Source: Streptomyces sp. ITFR-16 (GTDB taxonomy: Bacteria; Actinomycetota; Actinomycetes; Streptomycetales; Streptomycetaceae). Taken from it: 64,000 bases of DNA. Positions 23,260-32,122 of the stretch are shown here, piece after piece. Position numbers and translations under genes: made by a program. Position 1 is the stretch's first letter. The number at the start of each line of letters is the position of its first letter. Below the pieces are notes generated by a model. The model did no database searches and had not been told where the DNA came from. It saw nothing but the letters and a program-made list of their open reading frames with translations. The stretch spans positions 4,960,001 through 5,024,000 of the forward strand of contig NZ_CP134609.1 in assembly GCF_031844705.1 (NCBI RefSeq), given 5' to 3'.

Positions 23260-24972
23260 CTACGGCTTGCGGTACGGCCAGTACACGTCCATGCAGTCGT
23301 CCGTCTTGGCGCCGTTGGCCGACTCGGTGCCCTCCAGCGGGTCGCTGTCGTCGTCGGTCTTGGGCGCCTCGGCGCCCGTCCGCCAGTCGGCGCCGACCGT
23401 GACCGTGAGCCCGGCCCCGTCCGGCGTCTTCTTGACGGCGCTCGTCGGCAGCGACAGCGCCTTGGCCACGGACAGGGCGTCCGACCTGCCCTGGGCGCCG
23501 GCGCTGCGCGGGTACGTCACCTCGGTCGTCCGCGCGGACCCGGGATCGGTGGTGGTGTCCGCCTCGGTGAAGCCCTTGTTCTTCAGCAGGTCCCGGACCT
23601 CGGCGGCACGGCCGGTGGCGGGCGCCTGTCCGTCGCCGCCCGTCCCGTTGACCACGGTGATCCCGAGCGAGGCCGGAGCACCGGCCTTCGGTCCGGCCGT
23701 CGCCGCCTTCTTCTTCGCCTTGGCCCGGTCCTTGGGGTCGAGCGACTGGTCGTCGCGCAGCAGCGCCCAGAGCTTGTCGGCGGCGCCGGGCTTCGGCAGG
23801 ACGTGGGCGTCGGGGTCCTGCGGGTCGGCGATCCGGGGCATGGTCAGCATGTTCATCTTGTCCAGCGGCACGTTCTTCAGCTGCATGCCGAGATCGAACA
23901 GCTTCTTGACCGAGCTGATCTCCTCGGAGACCTGGAGCGCCTTGGTCGCGGTCTCGGCGAGATTCATCAGCCGGCCGGTGTCCGTGAAGGCGTTCTGGCT
24001 CTTCAGCTCACGCAGCACGGAGTTGAGATACATGTGCTGGGCCTTGGACCGGCCGATGTCGCTCTCGAAGGCATGCCGGGTGCGCAGCCACTTCAGCGCG
24101 TCCTCACCCTGGATCTTGTGGGTGCCGGCCTTCATCTTGAGGTACGAGCCACCGGGCACCCCGGGCTTGGGCACGTCGTAGACGTCCTGCTTCACACACA
24201 CGTCCGCGCCGCCCACGGCGTCCGCCATGGACACCACCCCGGCGAAGTCGACCATCATCCAGTGGTCGATGTAGACCCCGGTGAGCTTCTCCCAGGTGTC
24301 CAGCGTGCAGCCGGGACCGCCGCGGAGCGTCTCGTTGATGATGCCGTTGCTGGCGGGGTACGTCTTGCCGGTGTCGGGGTTCTTGCAGGCCGGGATGTCC
24401 ACGCGGGTGTCGCGCGGGATGCTGATGACCGAGGCGTTCTTCCGGTCGGCCGACACATGGAGCAGCATCTGCACATCGGCGAGCGGAATGCCGCCGACGC
24501 TCGACTTGGAGCCGCCGAGCTTGAGGTTCTCCTTGCTGTTGCGGCTGTCGGAGCCGATCAGCAGCAGGTTCAGCGGGGTCTGTCCTGCGGCGTTCGGGGC
24601 GGTCTTCTTCGCCGCGCTGTTGCCCGCGCTGCGCTTGCCCTTGCGGAGGTTGCTGTTGAGGTGCTCGTACCAGAGATAACCGGCCGCGCCGGTCCCGAGT
24701 ATGAGGAAGGCGAGGGTGAAGGCGATCCAGCGCAGGACGCGCCGCTTCCTGCTCTTCCCCGCACGGCGGGAGCCCCCGCGCGGCCCGCCGCGCCGGGCCG
24801 CGCGGGGGCCGCCCTCCGGGCCCCCGCCCTGGTCCCCGCTGTCACCCCTGCCGGGCTCCGCCGCCTCCGCGCCGCTCGCGCCGTCCTCGTAGAGACCGTC
24901 GTCCCAGCCGAGTTGCCCCGCATGGGAGGCGCGTGGTCGCGTCCCCTCCCCGGGCGTACTGCTCCGTCCCAC
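23260..24972 (-). CDS. LCP-family wall-polymer ligase with LytR_C domain
   Basis: 570 residues from GTG 24972, chosen because AGGGGGG lies about 6 bp upstream and the codon follows the preceding LCP stop by 49 bp. An acidic then Arg/Gly-rich cytoplasmic segment (1-80) is followed by a membrane helix (81-102). The LCP domain has LLIGSDSRN, VISIPRDTRVDIP, NETLRGGPGC and WLRTRHAFESDIGRSKAQ. LytR_C begins LGITVVNGTGGDG. Four cysteines only, all extracytoplasmic: D-I-P-A-C, G-P-G-C, A-D-V-C and D-D-C near the end. In an operon with the LCP gene upstream of it. Confidence 0.93.
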   Translation of the reverse strand: MGRSSTPGEGTRPRASHAGQLGWDDGLYEDGASGAEAAEPGRGDSGDQGGGPEGGPRAARRGGPRGGSRRAGKSRKRRVLRWIAFTLAFLILGTGAAGYLWYEHLNSNLRKGKRSAGNSAAKKTAPNAAGQTPLNLLLIGSDSRNSKENLKLGGSKSSVGGIPLADVQMLLHVSADRKNASVISIPRDTRVDIPACKNPDTGKTYPASNGIINETLRGGPGCTLDTWEKLTGVYIDHWMMVDFAGVVSMADAVGGADVCVKQDVYDVPKPGVPGGSYLKMKAGTHKIQGEDALKWLRTRHAFESDIGRSKAQHMYLNSVLRELKSQNAFTDTGRLMNLAETATKALQVSEEISSVKKLFDLGMQLKNVPLDKMNMLTMPRIADPQDPDAHVLPKPGAADKLWALLRDDQSLDPKDRAKAKKKAATAGPKAGAPASLGITVVNGTGGDGQAPATGRAAEVRDLLKNKGFTEADTTTDPGSARTTEVTYPRSAGAQGRSDALSVAKALSLPTSAVKKTPDGAGLTVTVGADWRTGAEAPKTDDDSDPLEGTESANGAKTDDCMDVYWPYRKP

Positions 24973-25021
24973 CAGGACCCCCCTGCTGCTCAGACTCGCG
25001 GTATCGCGCGGTGGCTCCGCG

Positions 25022-26788
25022 TCACTTGGAGCACCCCGCCTTGTCGGCGCTGGACTTCGGAATGTCGATCTTCGCGGGGCCGGTGATGGGTGTGCCCGCG
25101 CCCTTGAAGTCGGCACCCAGCGTCAGGACCATGGCCTCAAGGCCCTCGGCGTCCTTGGTGCCCGGCTTCATCGCCGAGCCCGGCAGCCCCATCATCTCGG
25201 CGAGCGCCCGGGCCTGGTCCGCCTGGTTCGGTGCGTACTCCAGCGTCGTCCTGGCCGTCTTGGCCGGGGCGTTGGCCTTGTTCGTGGACTTCAGGACACC
25301 CTTCTCGTTCTGAAGCCAGGTGACGGTCTGCTGGGCGCCGCCGGCGACCTTGCCGCCGTTGTAGACATCCACACGGACGTCGGCGGCGGCCGCCTTGGTT
25401 CCCTTGAGGAGCGCGTCCTGCTTGCCCTTGGCCTTCTTCTTCTGCGCGGCCACCTCGGTCAGCGAGGTGTCGTCACGCATCATCGAGAACAGCTGCTCCG
25501 CCTGCGTGGGATGCGGGACGACCGTGATCGGATCGGGCTCCTCCGGGTTGTCGATCACCGGCATCGTCACGAAGGTGATGTTCTTCGTGTCGATCTTCTT
25601 GAGCTCCTTGGCGAGCGAGGTCAACTTCGGCACCGAGCCGATGGCCTTGTCCACCGTCAGGGCCTTGGTCGCCGCGTCCGCGAGCTTGTACAGCTTCGTC
25701 GGGCTGGTCAGGGTGTCGTCGGACTTCATCTGCCGCAGCATCGAGCCGATGAACTGCTGCTGGCCCTTGATGCGGTCCAGGTCGCTGCCGTTGGTGTAGG
25801 CGTGCCGGGTGCGGACGAACGCCAGCGCGTTCTCGCCCTCGACGGTGTTCTTGCCCGCAGGGAGGTTGAGGTGGGACTTGGGGTCGTTGATGGCGTGGTC
25901 GAGGCAGATGTCGACGCCGCCGACCGCCGTGGACAGGGTCTTGACCGCGTTGAAGTCGACCATCATGAAGTGGTCGACCTTCAGGCCGGTGAGCTTCTTG
26001 ACCGTCTCCATGGTGCAGCCCGGGTCGCGGTCGTCCTGGCCGAGGCTCTCGTTGAATCGGACGTGCTGGGTGCCCGCGATCTCCTTGTAGGAGCCGTCCT
26101 CCTGCTTGGTCCTGCAGTCCGGGATGTCGGTGATCAGGTCGCGGGGAATGCTCACCGCGGTGGCGTTGGTGCGGTCCTCGGACACGTGGAACAGGATGTT
26201 CGTGTCGGCGTGGCCGACGCTTCCGGCGTCGCCGTAGCCCTCGTTGCCCTTACCGGTGCGCTTGTCCGTACCGATGACCAATATGTTCATGGGCGCGTTG
26301 GCCGTGACGACGTCCTTGTTGCCGGCGTCGCCGATGTCCACGGTGTTGAGGTTGCCGTTGAAGTGCTGGTACAGCCAGTAACCGCCGCTGCCGACACCCA
26401 CGAGCACGAACGCCATCACGCCGCCCGTCCAGAGCAGCGCCTTCTTGCGGCGGGCCTTGGGAGCCTTGCGCTTGCGGCGGCCGGCGGTGTTCTCGGCGGG
26501 AGCGGAGGCCTCCTGGCCGCGCGTACCGCCGCGGGCCGACCTGCGTCCGCCCTGGCGCGGCACCTCGTGGCTGCGGCGCGGGCCGTCGGCCTCACGTACG
26601 GCATTTCTGCGCCCGGCGGCGCGGGGAGCCGAAACTCCGGAAGTCCGGCCCGAATCCCCGCCCGAATCCCCGCCCGAATCCCCTCCGGAGTGATTCAGTC
26701 GCAGTTCGTAGTCGCCGGTATCCGGGTTGAGAACCCACTGGTCTGCGGGATCGATATCGTCCGCCCGCCCACGGCTTTGTGCATCCAC
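25022..26788 (-). CDS. LCP-family wall-polymer ligase with LytR_C domain
   Basis: 588 residues from GTG 26788; GGAGG lies 12 bp upstream, farther than usual. The N-terminus starts with a conserved-looking DPADQWVLNPDTGDYELRL motif, then three GGDS repeats and a basic segment. The membrane helix is at about 117-140. LCP domain: LVIGTDKRTG, AVSIPRDLITDIP, VRFNESLGQ, AFVRTRHAYTNGSDLDRIKGQQQF. LytR_C starts RVDVYNGGKV. Cysteines are again four: I-P-D-C, D-P-G-C, V-D-I-C and A-G-C-S-K at the end. First gene of a two-gene LCP operon. Confidence 0.94.
   Translation of the reverse strand: MDAQSRGRADDIDPADQWVLNPDTGDYELRLNHSGGDSGGDSGGDSGRTSGVSAPRAAGRRNAVREADGPRRSHEVPRQGGRRSARGGTRGQEASAPAENTAGRRKRKAPKARRKKALLWTGGVMAFVLVGVGSGGYWLYQHFNGNLNTVDIGDAGNKDVVTANAPMNILVIGTDKRTGKGNEGYGDAGSVGHADTNILFHVSEDRTNATAVSIPRDLITDIPDCRTKQEDGSYKEIAGTQHVRFNESLGQDDRDPGCTMETVKKLTGLKVDHFMMVDFNAVKTLSTAVGGVDICLDHAINDPKSHLNLPAGKNTVEGENALAFVRTRHAYTNGSDLDRIKGQQQFIGSMLRQMKSDDTLTSPTKLYKLADAATKALTVDKAIGSVPKLTSLAKELKKIDTKNITFVTMPVIDNPEEPDPITVVPHPTQAEQLFSMMRDDTSLTEVAAQKKKAKGKQDALLKGTKAAAADVRVDVYNGGKVAGGAQQTVTWLQNEKGVLKSTNKANAPAKTARTTLEYAPNQADQARALAEMMGLPGSAMKPGTKDAEGLEAMVLTLGADFKGAGTPITGPAKIDIPKSSADKAGCSK
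26648..26683 (-). repeat. Three perfect 12-bp coding repeats (GGDS)
   Basis: GCCCGAATCCCC (plus strand) is repeated three times without mismatch. On the minus strand it encodes the G-G-D-S-G-G-D-S-G-G-D-S run in the cytoplasmic tail of the LCP protein. The perfect identity suggests recent slippage expansion. Confidence 0.9.
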
Positions 26789-27011
26789 GGTTGCTTGAGT
26801 CCTCCGTCGGTGCCACGCGAGGCGCCTCCCCCGATAAGGCGCTCAGTCTTTCGCTCCAGAAGTGCGCGGCCCGACGGCCGGCAGCACCGGATCGCGTCAC
26901 ACTATCCGTCCAGTTCGGCGTCGAGCGACGCGCGTGACACATTCCACGGCCCTTACAACCGGGCATTCCTCCCATTGCACATCGAACGTCCATCGCTGTT
27001 TGGCCATTGCT

Positions 27012-28382
27012 TTACCGCTTGCACAGGTCGGTCGCCGCATTGTTCCCCGAATAGGTGGGTGTGGGGGTCGGCCCGGAGTCGTCGGTGACGTCAGTGTTTT
27101 TTCCGTCATCACCCTTGAGCTCGTCCGCCGGCACCACCGTGACGGGCTTGTCGTCGCGCAGCCGCTTGAAGAGCTTGTCGGCGGCCGGCTGTACCAATTC
27201 GTCCCGGTTGATGTCCAGATGGTACGACTGGCGGGGAACGGTCAGGAACTGCACCTTGTCGGTCGGTACGTTGCGCATGCCCCGCACCAGGTCGTAGAGG
27301 TCCTTCAGGCTGTCCAGCCCCGGGTCGGTGGTCAGCGCCTTGGTGGCCGCGTCCAGCACCGGGTAGAGCCGGGTGGGGTTGAGCAGGACCCCGTTGCTCT
27401 GCACCTTGTTCACCAGCGCGCCCAGGAACTGCTGCTGGCGGTCCATCCGTTCGGTGTCGCTGCCGTTGCCGATCGACTTGCGGGCCCGTACGTACCCCAG
27501 GGCCTGCTCGCCGTTGAGCTTCTGCCGCCCGGCCGGGAGCTTGAGATGGGCCGCGCTGTCGTCGATCGGCTCCTTGAGGCAGATCTCGACGCCCTTCACC
27601 GCGTTGACCATGTCCTTGAAGCCGTTGAAGTCCACGACCATGTGGTGGTCGATGCGGATCCCCGTCATCTTCTCGACGGTACGGATGGTGCAGGCGGTTC
27701 CGCCGAACTCGAAGGCCCAGTTGAACTGGGCGAACTGCGGCTTGCTCAGGGTCTTGTCCGGCTTGTGGCAGGCCGGGATGTTCGCCATCAGGTCGCGGGG
27801 GATGGACATCGCGGTGGCGCTCTTCCGGTCCGCCGCCAGGTGCAGCAGGATCGTGGTGTCCGAGCGCTGGCTGCCGCCGTCGTCGCGGCCGTACTTGCGG
27901 TTGTCCCCGGCCCGGCTGTCGGAGCCGATGAGCAGGATGTTCTCCGCGTCATGGACGACGGACGCGGGGCGCTCCTTCTCGTACGCCTTGAGCTCGGCGG
28001 CCGCCGAGGTGTCGGTCCTGATGTTGCCGTCGAGCTTCCGGTACAGCCACCAGCCCACACCCGCGCCGGCCAGCACGACGAACGCGACGCCGAGCGCGGT
28101 CCAGCGCAGCCAGTGCCGCTTGCGCTTGACGGTGATGTCGAGGGTCGGGCCCGGGCCCTTCGCCGAGGGTCCGGCCGAGGGGCCGCTGCCCGATCCGCTG
28201 CGTGTCTCGCCGCCCGGGGCGTCCGCGGAGGTCTCCCGCGGGGCGTCCTTCGGGGTGTCCTCGGGGGCGCTCTTCGCGCCGCCCTCACCCTCGGGCGGTC
28301 CGTCCGGCGTCCGGTCCTCGCCCGCAGCCGAGTCGTCGGGGTCGGCCGGCGTGCCGGCGCTTTCGGTCACGTCTGCGTCCAT
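27012..28382 (-). CDS. LCP-family wall-polymer ligase without LytR_C
   Basis: 456 residues from ATG 28382 (GAAGG abuts the codon, so a GTG four codons later is possible). A long acidic, Pro/Glu-rich cytoplasmic segment (1-85) is followed by a membrane helix (91-113) and an LCP domain: LLIGSDSRAGD, AMSIPRDLMANIP, QFNWAFEFGG, YVRARKSIGNGSDTERMDRQQQFL. The C-terminus lacks LytR_C and ends in a short T-P-T-P-T linker and L-C-K-R. The four cysteines (I-P-A-C, G-T-A-C, V-E-I-C, D-L-C) match the pattern of the neighbouring paralogues. A candidate ECF-type promoter lies at 28424-28450. Confidence 0.93.
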   Translation of the reverse strand: MDADVTESAGTPADPDDSAAGEDRTPDGPPEGEGGAKSAPEDTPKDAPRETSADAPGGETRSGSGSGPSAGPSAKGPGPTLDITVKRKRHWLRWTALGVAFVVLAGAGVGWWLYRKLDGNIRTDTSAAAELKAYEKERPASVVHDAENILLIGSDSRAGDNRKYGRDDGGSQRSDTTILLHLAADRKSATAMSIPRDLMANIPACHKPDKTLSKPQFAQFNWAFEFGGTACTIRTVEKMTGIRIDHHMVVDFNGFKDMVNAVKGVEICLKEPIDDSAAHLKLPAGRQKLNGEQALGYVRARKSIGNGSDTERMDRQQQFLGALVNKVQSNGVLLNPTRLYPVLDAATKALTTDPGLDSLKDLYDLVRGMRNVPTDKVQFLTVPRQSYHLDINRDELVQPAADKLFKRLRDDKPVTVVPADELKGDDGKNTDVTDDSGPTPTPTYSGNNAATDLCKR

Positions 28383-28423
28383 CCTTCACGTTCGGCGGCG
28401 CGGAGGGCCGCCGGTCGCAGAAG

Positions 28424-28450
28424 TAGACGGCTGAACCTCACGCTTGGTTG
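28424..28450 (-). promoter_or_regulatory. Candidate ECF-type promoter for the LCP gene
   Basis: On the minus strand CAACC (28450-28446) is separated by 16 bp from CGTCTA (28429-28424). This fits the generic AAC / CGTC pattern of extracytoplasmic-function sigma factors. The start point would be about 34 nt upstream of the LCP ATG. Envelope-stress sigma factors control LCP genes in other bacteria, but this match is by eye only. Confidence 0.35.
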
Positions 28451-28601
28451 TGCCTCGGGTGGTCTGTACCGCAGATCATGTACCGGAGTTGACGTTACGG
28501 GCGGAGGGCTCGGCCCACGCTGGGCCGGACGGGTGTCCCTCGGGCCGCTTGTCGTACCGGGCCGGGGCCCGCCGCCCGCGACTCCGCCCGGCGCCCGTCC
28601 C

Positions 28602-29351
28602 TCACACCGTCAGCGTGACCCGCTCGCTCTCCACCCGCTGCGCCAGCGCGTCCGCGCCGAGCTGCCCGATGTGCCGGCACAGCACCACGGAACCCCCGGT
28701 CGCCAGCGGCGCGAAGAGCCCGGCGCTCAGGCCGTCCCAGCTGTCGTACGTACCCCCCGACAGCAGCCGCGACCCGGCGCCCAGGCCCAGCGCGGCCCCG
28801 TCCTCCCGGGCCCGCGCGACCAGCTGCGCCCCGGTCAGCCCGACATCCCCCGCGGTCAGCGCGAGCGCGTCCGGGTCCACCGGGGCGAACGGGGCGAACC
28901 GGTCGCCCTGGCCCGGCACCTCGACCGCGTAGTCCGCGAAGCCCTCCGGCGCCTGCGGGAAGCGGCCGCCCAGCGGGCGCAGCGCCAGCGCGATCCGCTC
29001 GCCGGGGCAGGCCCGCGCGGCGTCCAGCGAGTCCGGGCCGGTGACGACGAGATCGGCGGCAGCCGGATCGCCCTGCACATCGGCGACCACCCCGACCGAG
29101 GCGCAGGCGAGCAGCCAGACGGCCGACTGCCAGTGGGCGGGCAGCAGCAGCGCGAGCCGGTCACCGGGCTCGGCCGCCAGGTCGCCCTGGAGCAGATTGG
29201 CGGTCTTGGCCACCCAATTGGCGAAGGTGGCCACCGACAGTTCGACGCGCTCTCCGGTGGCGTCGTCGTAGAAGGTGACCAAGGGGCGGGCCGGGTCCGC
29301 GGCGAGCGCGGAACGCAGCAGGTCGGCAGGGGTGCGGTCGCTGGCGTTCAT
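28602..29351 (-). CDS. TIGR03089 family protein (AMP-binding-enzyme-like)
   Basis: 249 residues. It matches my recall of TIGR03089, an actinobacterial family that resembles the N-terminal part of acyl-CoA synthetases (LVTFYDDATGERVELSVATFANWVAKTANLL, then the LLPAHWQSAVWLLAC helix). The P-loop and the C-terminal AMP-binding lid of true synthetases are missing at this length, so adenylation activity is doubtful. It is divergent from the amidase gene. It recurs near LCP and wall genes in actinobacteria, but its function is unknown. Confidence 0.85.
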   Translation of the reverse strand: MNASDRTPADLLRSALAADPARPLVTFYDDATGERVELSVATFANWVAKTANLLQGDLAAEPGDRLALLLPAHWQSAVWLLACASVGVVADVQGDPAAADLVVTGPDSLDAARACPGERIALALRPLGGRFPQAPEGFADYAVEVPGQGDRFAPFAPVDPDALALTAGDVGLTGAQLVARAREDGAALGLGAGSRLLSGGTYDSWDGLSAGLFAPLATGGSVVLCRHIGQLGADALAQRVESERVTLTV

Positions 29352-29489
29352 GTGCGGAAGGGTACGCGGCGGTGCCGGGAGGGCCGGGGCGCGCCGGGTG
29401 CGGGGTACACCGGTTCGGCAGACGGGCCGTCAAGTGACCGGAAAAACCCCGGTCGCCGGAGTTGCCCGGTTGTGTCAAGGATCATCTGT

Positions 29490-30800
29490 ATGCGTGCCTT
29501 CATTGCATCCTCCATGGGTGTCACCTGTGCGGCAGCTCTCGTCCTGCCGCTCGCCGCGCCCGCGGGCGCCGCCCCCGACGCCCCTGTCCATCGCCCCGCC
29601 GAGGCGTCCGAACCCGCAGATCTGCCCGGTTCGACGCAGTCCCTGGCCCTCGACCCCCTGTCCTCCCCCTCCGTACGGGCCACCGGCGAACCCGCCGCCC
29701 CGGCCGCCGGGCAAGGCCTGTCCGAGCGTGACGTCCGCCCGTTCTCCATGGTCGGCGTGGTCTGGGACGACGTGGACACCGAGCTCCACGGCACCGCCCA
29801 GGTCCGCACCCGCGCCACCGCCACCGGCCGCTGGTCCGGCTGGCAGGACCTGGAGACCCACAACGCCGAGCACTCCGCCGACGCCGGCACCGCCGAACGC
29901 GACTCCGGGGCCGTGCGCGGCTCCACCGCCCCGCTCTGGGTCGGCGCGTCCGACGGTGTCGAGGTCCGGGTCAGCCCCGAGGCCCCGGACACCCGGGACG
30001 CCTCCGCCGCGCCCGTACCGCTGCCCGCCGGGCTGCACCTCGAACTCGTCGACCCCGGCGAGGACCCGCAGGAAGCGCCCGACACCGGCGCCGCCGGGGC
30101 CGACCGCGCCGCGCGGACCGGCGCTGCCGTGCTGCCCGCCCTCACCCGGCAGGAGACCGAGGCGGACGCGGGCCTGACGCGTGCCGCCAAGCCGTACATC
30201 GGCCCCCGCCCCCGCATCGTCACCCGCAAGGGCTGGGGCGCCGACGAGAAGATCCGCGAGAAGGCCTTCGCGTACACCAAGACCGTCAAGGCCGCCTTCG
30301 TCCACCACAGCGCCACCGGCAACAACTACAGCTGCTCCCAGGCGCCCTCGGTTCTGCGCGGGATCTACCGCTACCACGTCAAGAGCAACGGCTGGCGCGA
30401 CCTCGGCTACAACTTCGCCGTCGACAAGTGCGGAAACATCTACGAGGGCCGCGCCGGAGGCGTGACCAAGGCGGTCATGGGCGCGCACACTCTCGGCTTC
30501 AACACCAACACCATGGGCATCGCCGTGCTCGGCACCTTCTCCAGCTCCAACCCGCCCGCCGCCGCCGTCACCGCCGTCGCCAAGCTCACCGCCTGGAAGC
30601 TCGGCCTCTTCGGCGCCAACCCGAAGGGCAAGGTGACGCTCGTCTCCGGCGGCAGCAACAAGTACAAGAAGGGCAAGAAGGTCAAACTCAACGTCATCTC
30701 CGGTCACCGCGACGGATTCGCAACCGAATGCCCCGGAGCGCGTCTCTACAAGAAGCTCGGTACGGCCCGGACCAGTTCGGCCCGTCTGCAGGGCCGCTGA
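29490..30800 (+). CDS. Secreted N-acetylmuramoyl-L-alanine amidase, PGRP/Amidase_2 type
   Basis: 436 residues from ATG 29490 (AAGGA 8 bp upstream). A signal peptide covers about 1-27 (cleavage near A-P-A-G-A-A). An N-terminal beta region of about 200 residues follows, then a peptidoglycan-recognition amidase domain at about 235-430. Zinc ligands are visible as H272 or H273 in FVHHSATG, H406 in SGHRDG and C414 in ATECPG. Other core motifs are RYHVKSNGWRDLGYNF and GAHTLGFNTNTMGIAVLG. It should cut the amide bond between MurNAc and the stem peptide outside the cell. Wall remodelling fits its place beside LCP and sugar-nucleotide genes. Confidence 0.93.
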   Translation: MRAFIASSMGVTCAAALVLPLAAPAGAAPDAPVHRPAEASEPADLPGSTQSLALDPLSSPSVRATGEPAAPAAGQGLSERDVRPFSMVGVVWDDVDTELHGTAQVRTRATATGRWSGWQDLETHNAEHSADAGTAERDSGAVRGSTAPLWVGASDGVEVRVSPEAPDTRDASAAPVPLPAGLHLELVDPGEDPQEAPDTGAAGADRAARTGAAVLPALTRQETEADAGLTRAAKPYIGPRPRIVTRKGWGADEKIREKAFAYTKTVKAAFVHHSATGNNYSCSQAPSVLRGIYRYHVKSNGWRDLGYNFAVDKCGNIYEGRAGGVTKAVMGAHTLGFNTNTMGIAVLGTFSSSNPPAAAVTAVAKLTAWKLGLFGANPKGKVTLVSGGSNKYKKGKKVKLNVISGHRDGFATECPGARLYKKLGTARTSSARLQGR

Positions 30801-30939
30801 GGGGACAAGGAGCCGGGTGACCGGCACCCGGCTCCCCGGAACCTGCTGCGGGCTGCCGACCGAAGGACACCCCCTCCGGTCTGCATACACTGGCCAGCCG
30901 AAACCAGGCCCGGCCCCAGCAGGAAGCAGAGACAGTGCT

Positions 30940-32031
30940 GTGACAGAGGCAAAAGAAGCGATTCTCCTGGTCGGCGGCAAGGGAACCCGGTTGCGCCCGC
31001 TCACGGTGCACACCCCGAAACCCATGGTCCCGGCCGCGGGCGTCCCCTTCCTCACGCACCAGCTGGCGCGCGCCCGGGCCGCCGGGGTCGAGCACATCGT
31101 CCTCGCGACCTCCTATCTGGCCGAGGTCTTCGAGCCGTACTTCGGCGACGGCTCGGCGCTCGGCCTGCACATCGAGTACGTCACCGAGCGCGAACCGCTC
31201 GGCACCGGCGGCGCCATCCGCAATGTCGCCGGGCGGCTGAACTCGGGCCCGGACGAACCGGTCCTCATCTTCAACGGCGACATCCTCACCGGCCTCGACA
31301 TCCGGGCCCTGGTCACCACGCACACCGACTCCGGGGCCGACGTCTCGCTCCACCTCACCCGGGTCGAGGACCCGCGCGCCTTCGGCCTCGTCCCGACCGA
31401 CGAGACCGGCCGGGTCACCGCCTTCCTGGAGAAGCCGCAGACACCCGAGGAGATCGTCACCGACCAGGTCAACGCGGGGGCGTACATCTTCCGCCGCTCG
31501 GTCATCGACACCATCCCGGCCGGCCGTCCCGTCTCCGTCGAACGCGAGACCTTCCCCGGACTGCTCGCCGGCGGCGCCTATCTGCACGGCATGGTCGACT
31601 CCACGTACTGGCTGGATCTCGGCACCCCGCAGGCGTTCATACGCGGCTCCGCCGACCTGGTCCTGGGCCGCGCCCCCTCCCCGGCCGTCCCCGGCCGCTG
31701 CGGCGACCGGCTCGTCCTGCCGACCGCCTCCGTCGCCCCCGACGCCAAGCTCTCCGGCGGTACGGTCATCGGCGCCGACGCCGTGATCGGCGCGGGCGCC
31801 CGGATCGAGGGCTCCACCGTGCTGGCGGGCGCGATCGTCGAACCCGGCGCCGTGATCACGGACTCCATGGTCGGCGCGGGCGCCCGGATCGGCAGCCGTA
31901 CGGTCCTGGCCGGCGCGGTCGTCGGCGACGGCGCCCGGGTCGGCGCCGACAACGAGCTGCGCGACGGCGTACGGATCTGGTGCGGGGCCCAGCTGCCCGC
32001 CGGGTCGGTGCGGTTCTCCTCGGACGAATGA
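30940..32031 (+). CDS. Sugar-1-phosphate nucleotidylyltransferase (mannose-1-P guanylyltransferase type)
   Basis: 363 residues from GTG 30940. The N-terminal Rossmann-like transferase domain has the signature LLVGGKGTRLRPLT, the TPKPMVPAAGVPFL pyrophosphorylase motif, FNGDILTG with the metal-binding Asp, and EKPQTPEEI. The C-terminal part (about 255-350) is a left-handed beta-helix of I/V-G-A-D/G hexapeptide repeats. It probably makes GDP-mannose from mannose-1-phosphate, because manB, the SIS protein and manA lie in the same neighbourhood. GDP- versus UDP/dTDP-sugar specificity cannot be fixed from sequence alone. The ribosome site (AGGAAG) is rather distant from the start. Confidence 0.88.
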   Translation: MTEAKEAILLVGGKGTRLRPLTVHTPKPMVPAAGVPFLTHQLARARAAGVEHIVLATSYLAEVFEPYFGDGSALGLHIEYVTEREPLGTGGAIRNVAGRLNSGPDEPVLIFNGDILTGLDIRALVTTHTDSGADVSLHLTRVEDPRAFGLVPTDETGRVTAFLEKPQTPEEIVTDQVNAGAYIFRRSVIDTIPAGRPVSVERETFPGLLAGGAYLHGMVDSTYWLDLGTPQAFIRGSADLVLGRAPSPAVPGRCGDRLVLPTASVAPDAKLSGGTVIGADAVIGAGARIEGSTVLAGAIVEPGAVITDSMVGAGARIGSRTVLAGAVVGDGARVGADNELRDGVRIWCGAQLPAGSVRFSSDE

Positions 32032-32122
32032 CCGGACCGGCCGCCTCCTCGTGGGAACGCACCCGGTGGCCGGAAACAGCCGTACCCTCGACAGGCAGCC
32101 CCGACTACCGAGGACCTCACCC

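Noticed and set aside
26862..29489. Open frame running uninterrupted on the plus strand into the amidase gene, which would make a protein of over 1300 residues
   Set aside because: It is antisense to an LCP gene and the TIGR03089 gene, both with clear family motifs. Composition is that of a GC-rich shadow frame; the amidase has its own signal peptide and ribosome site at 29490.
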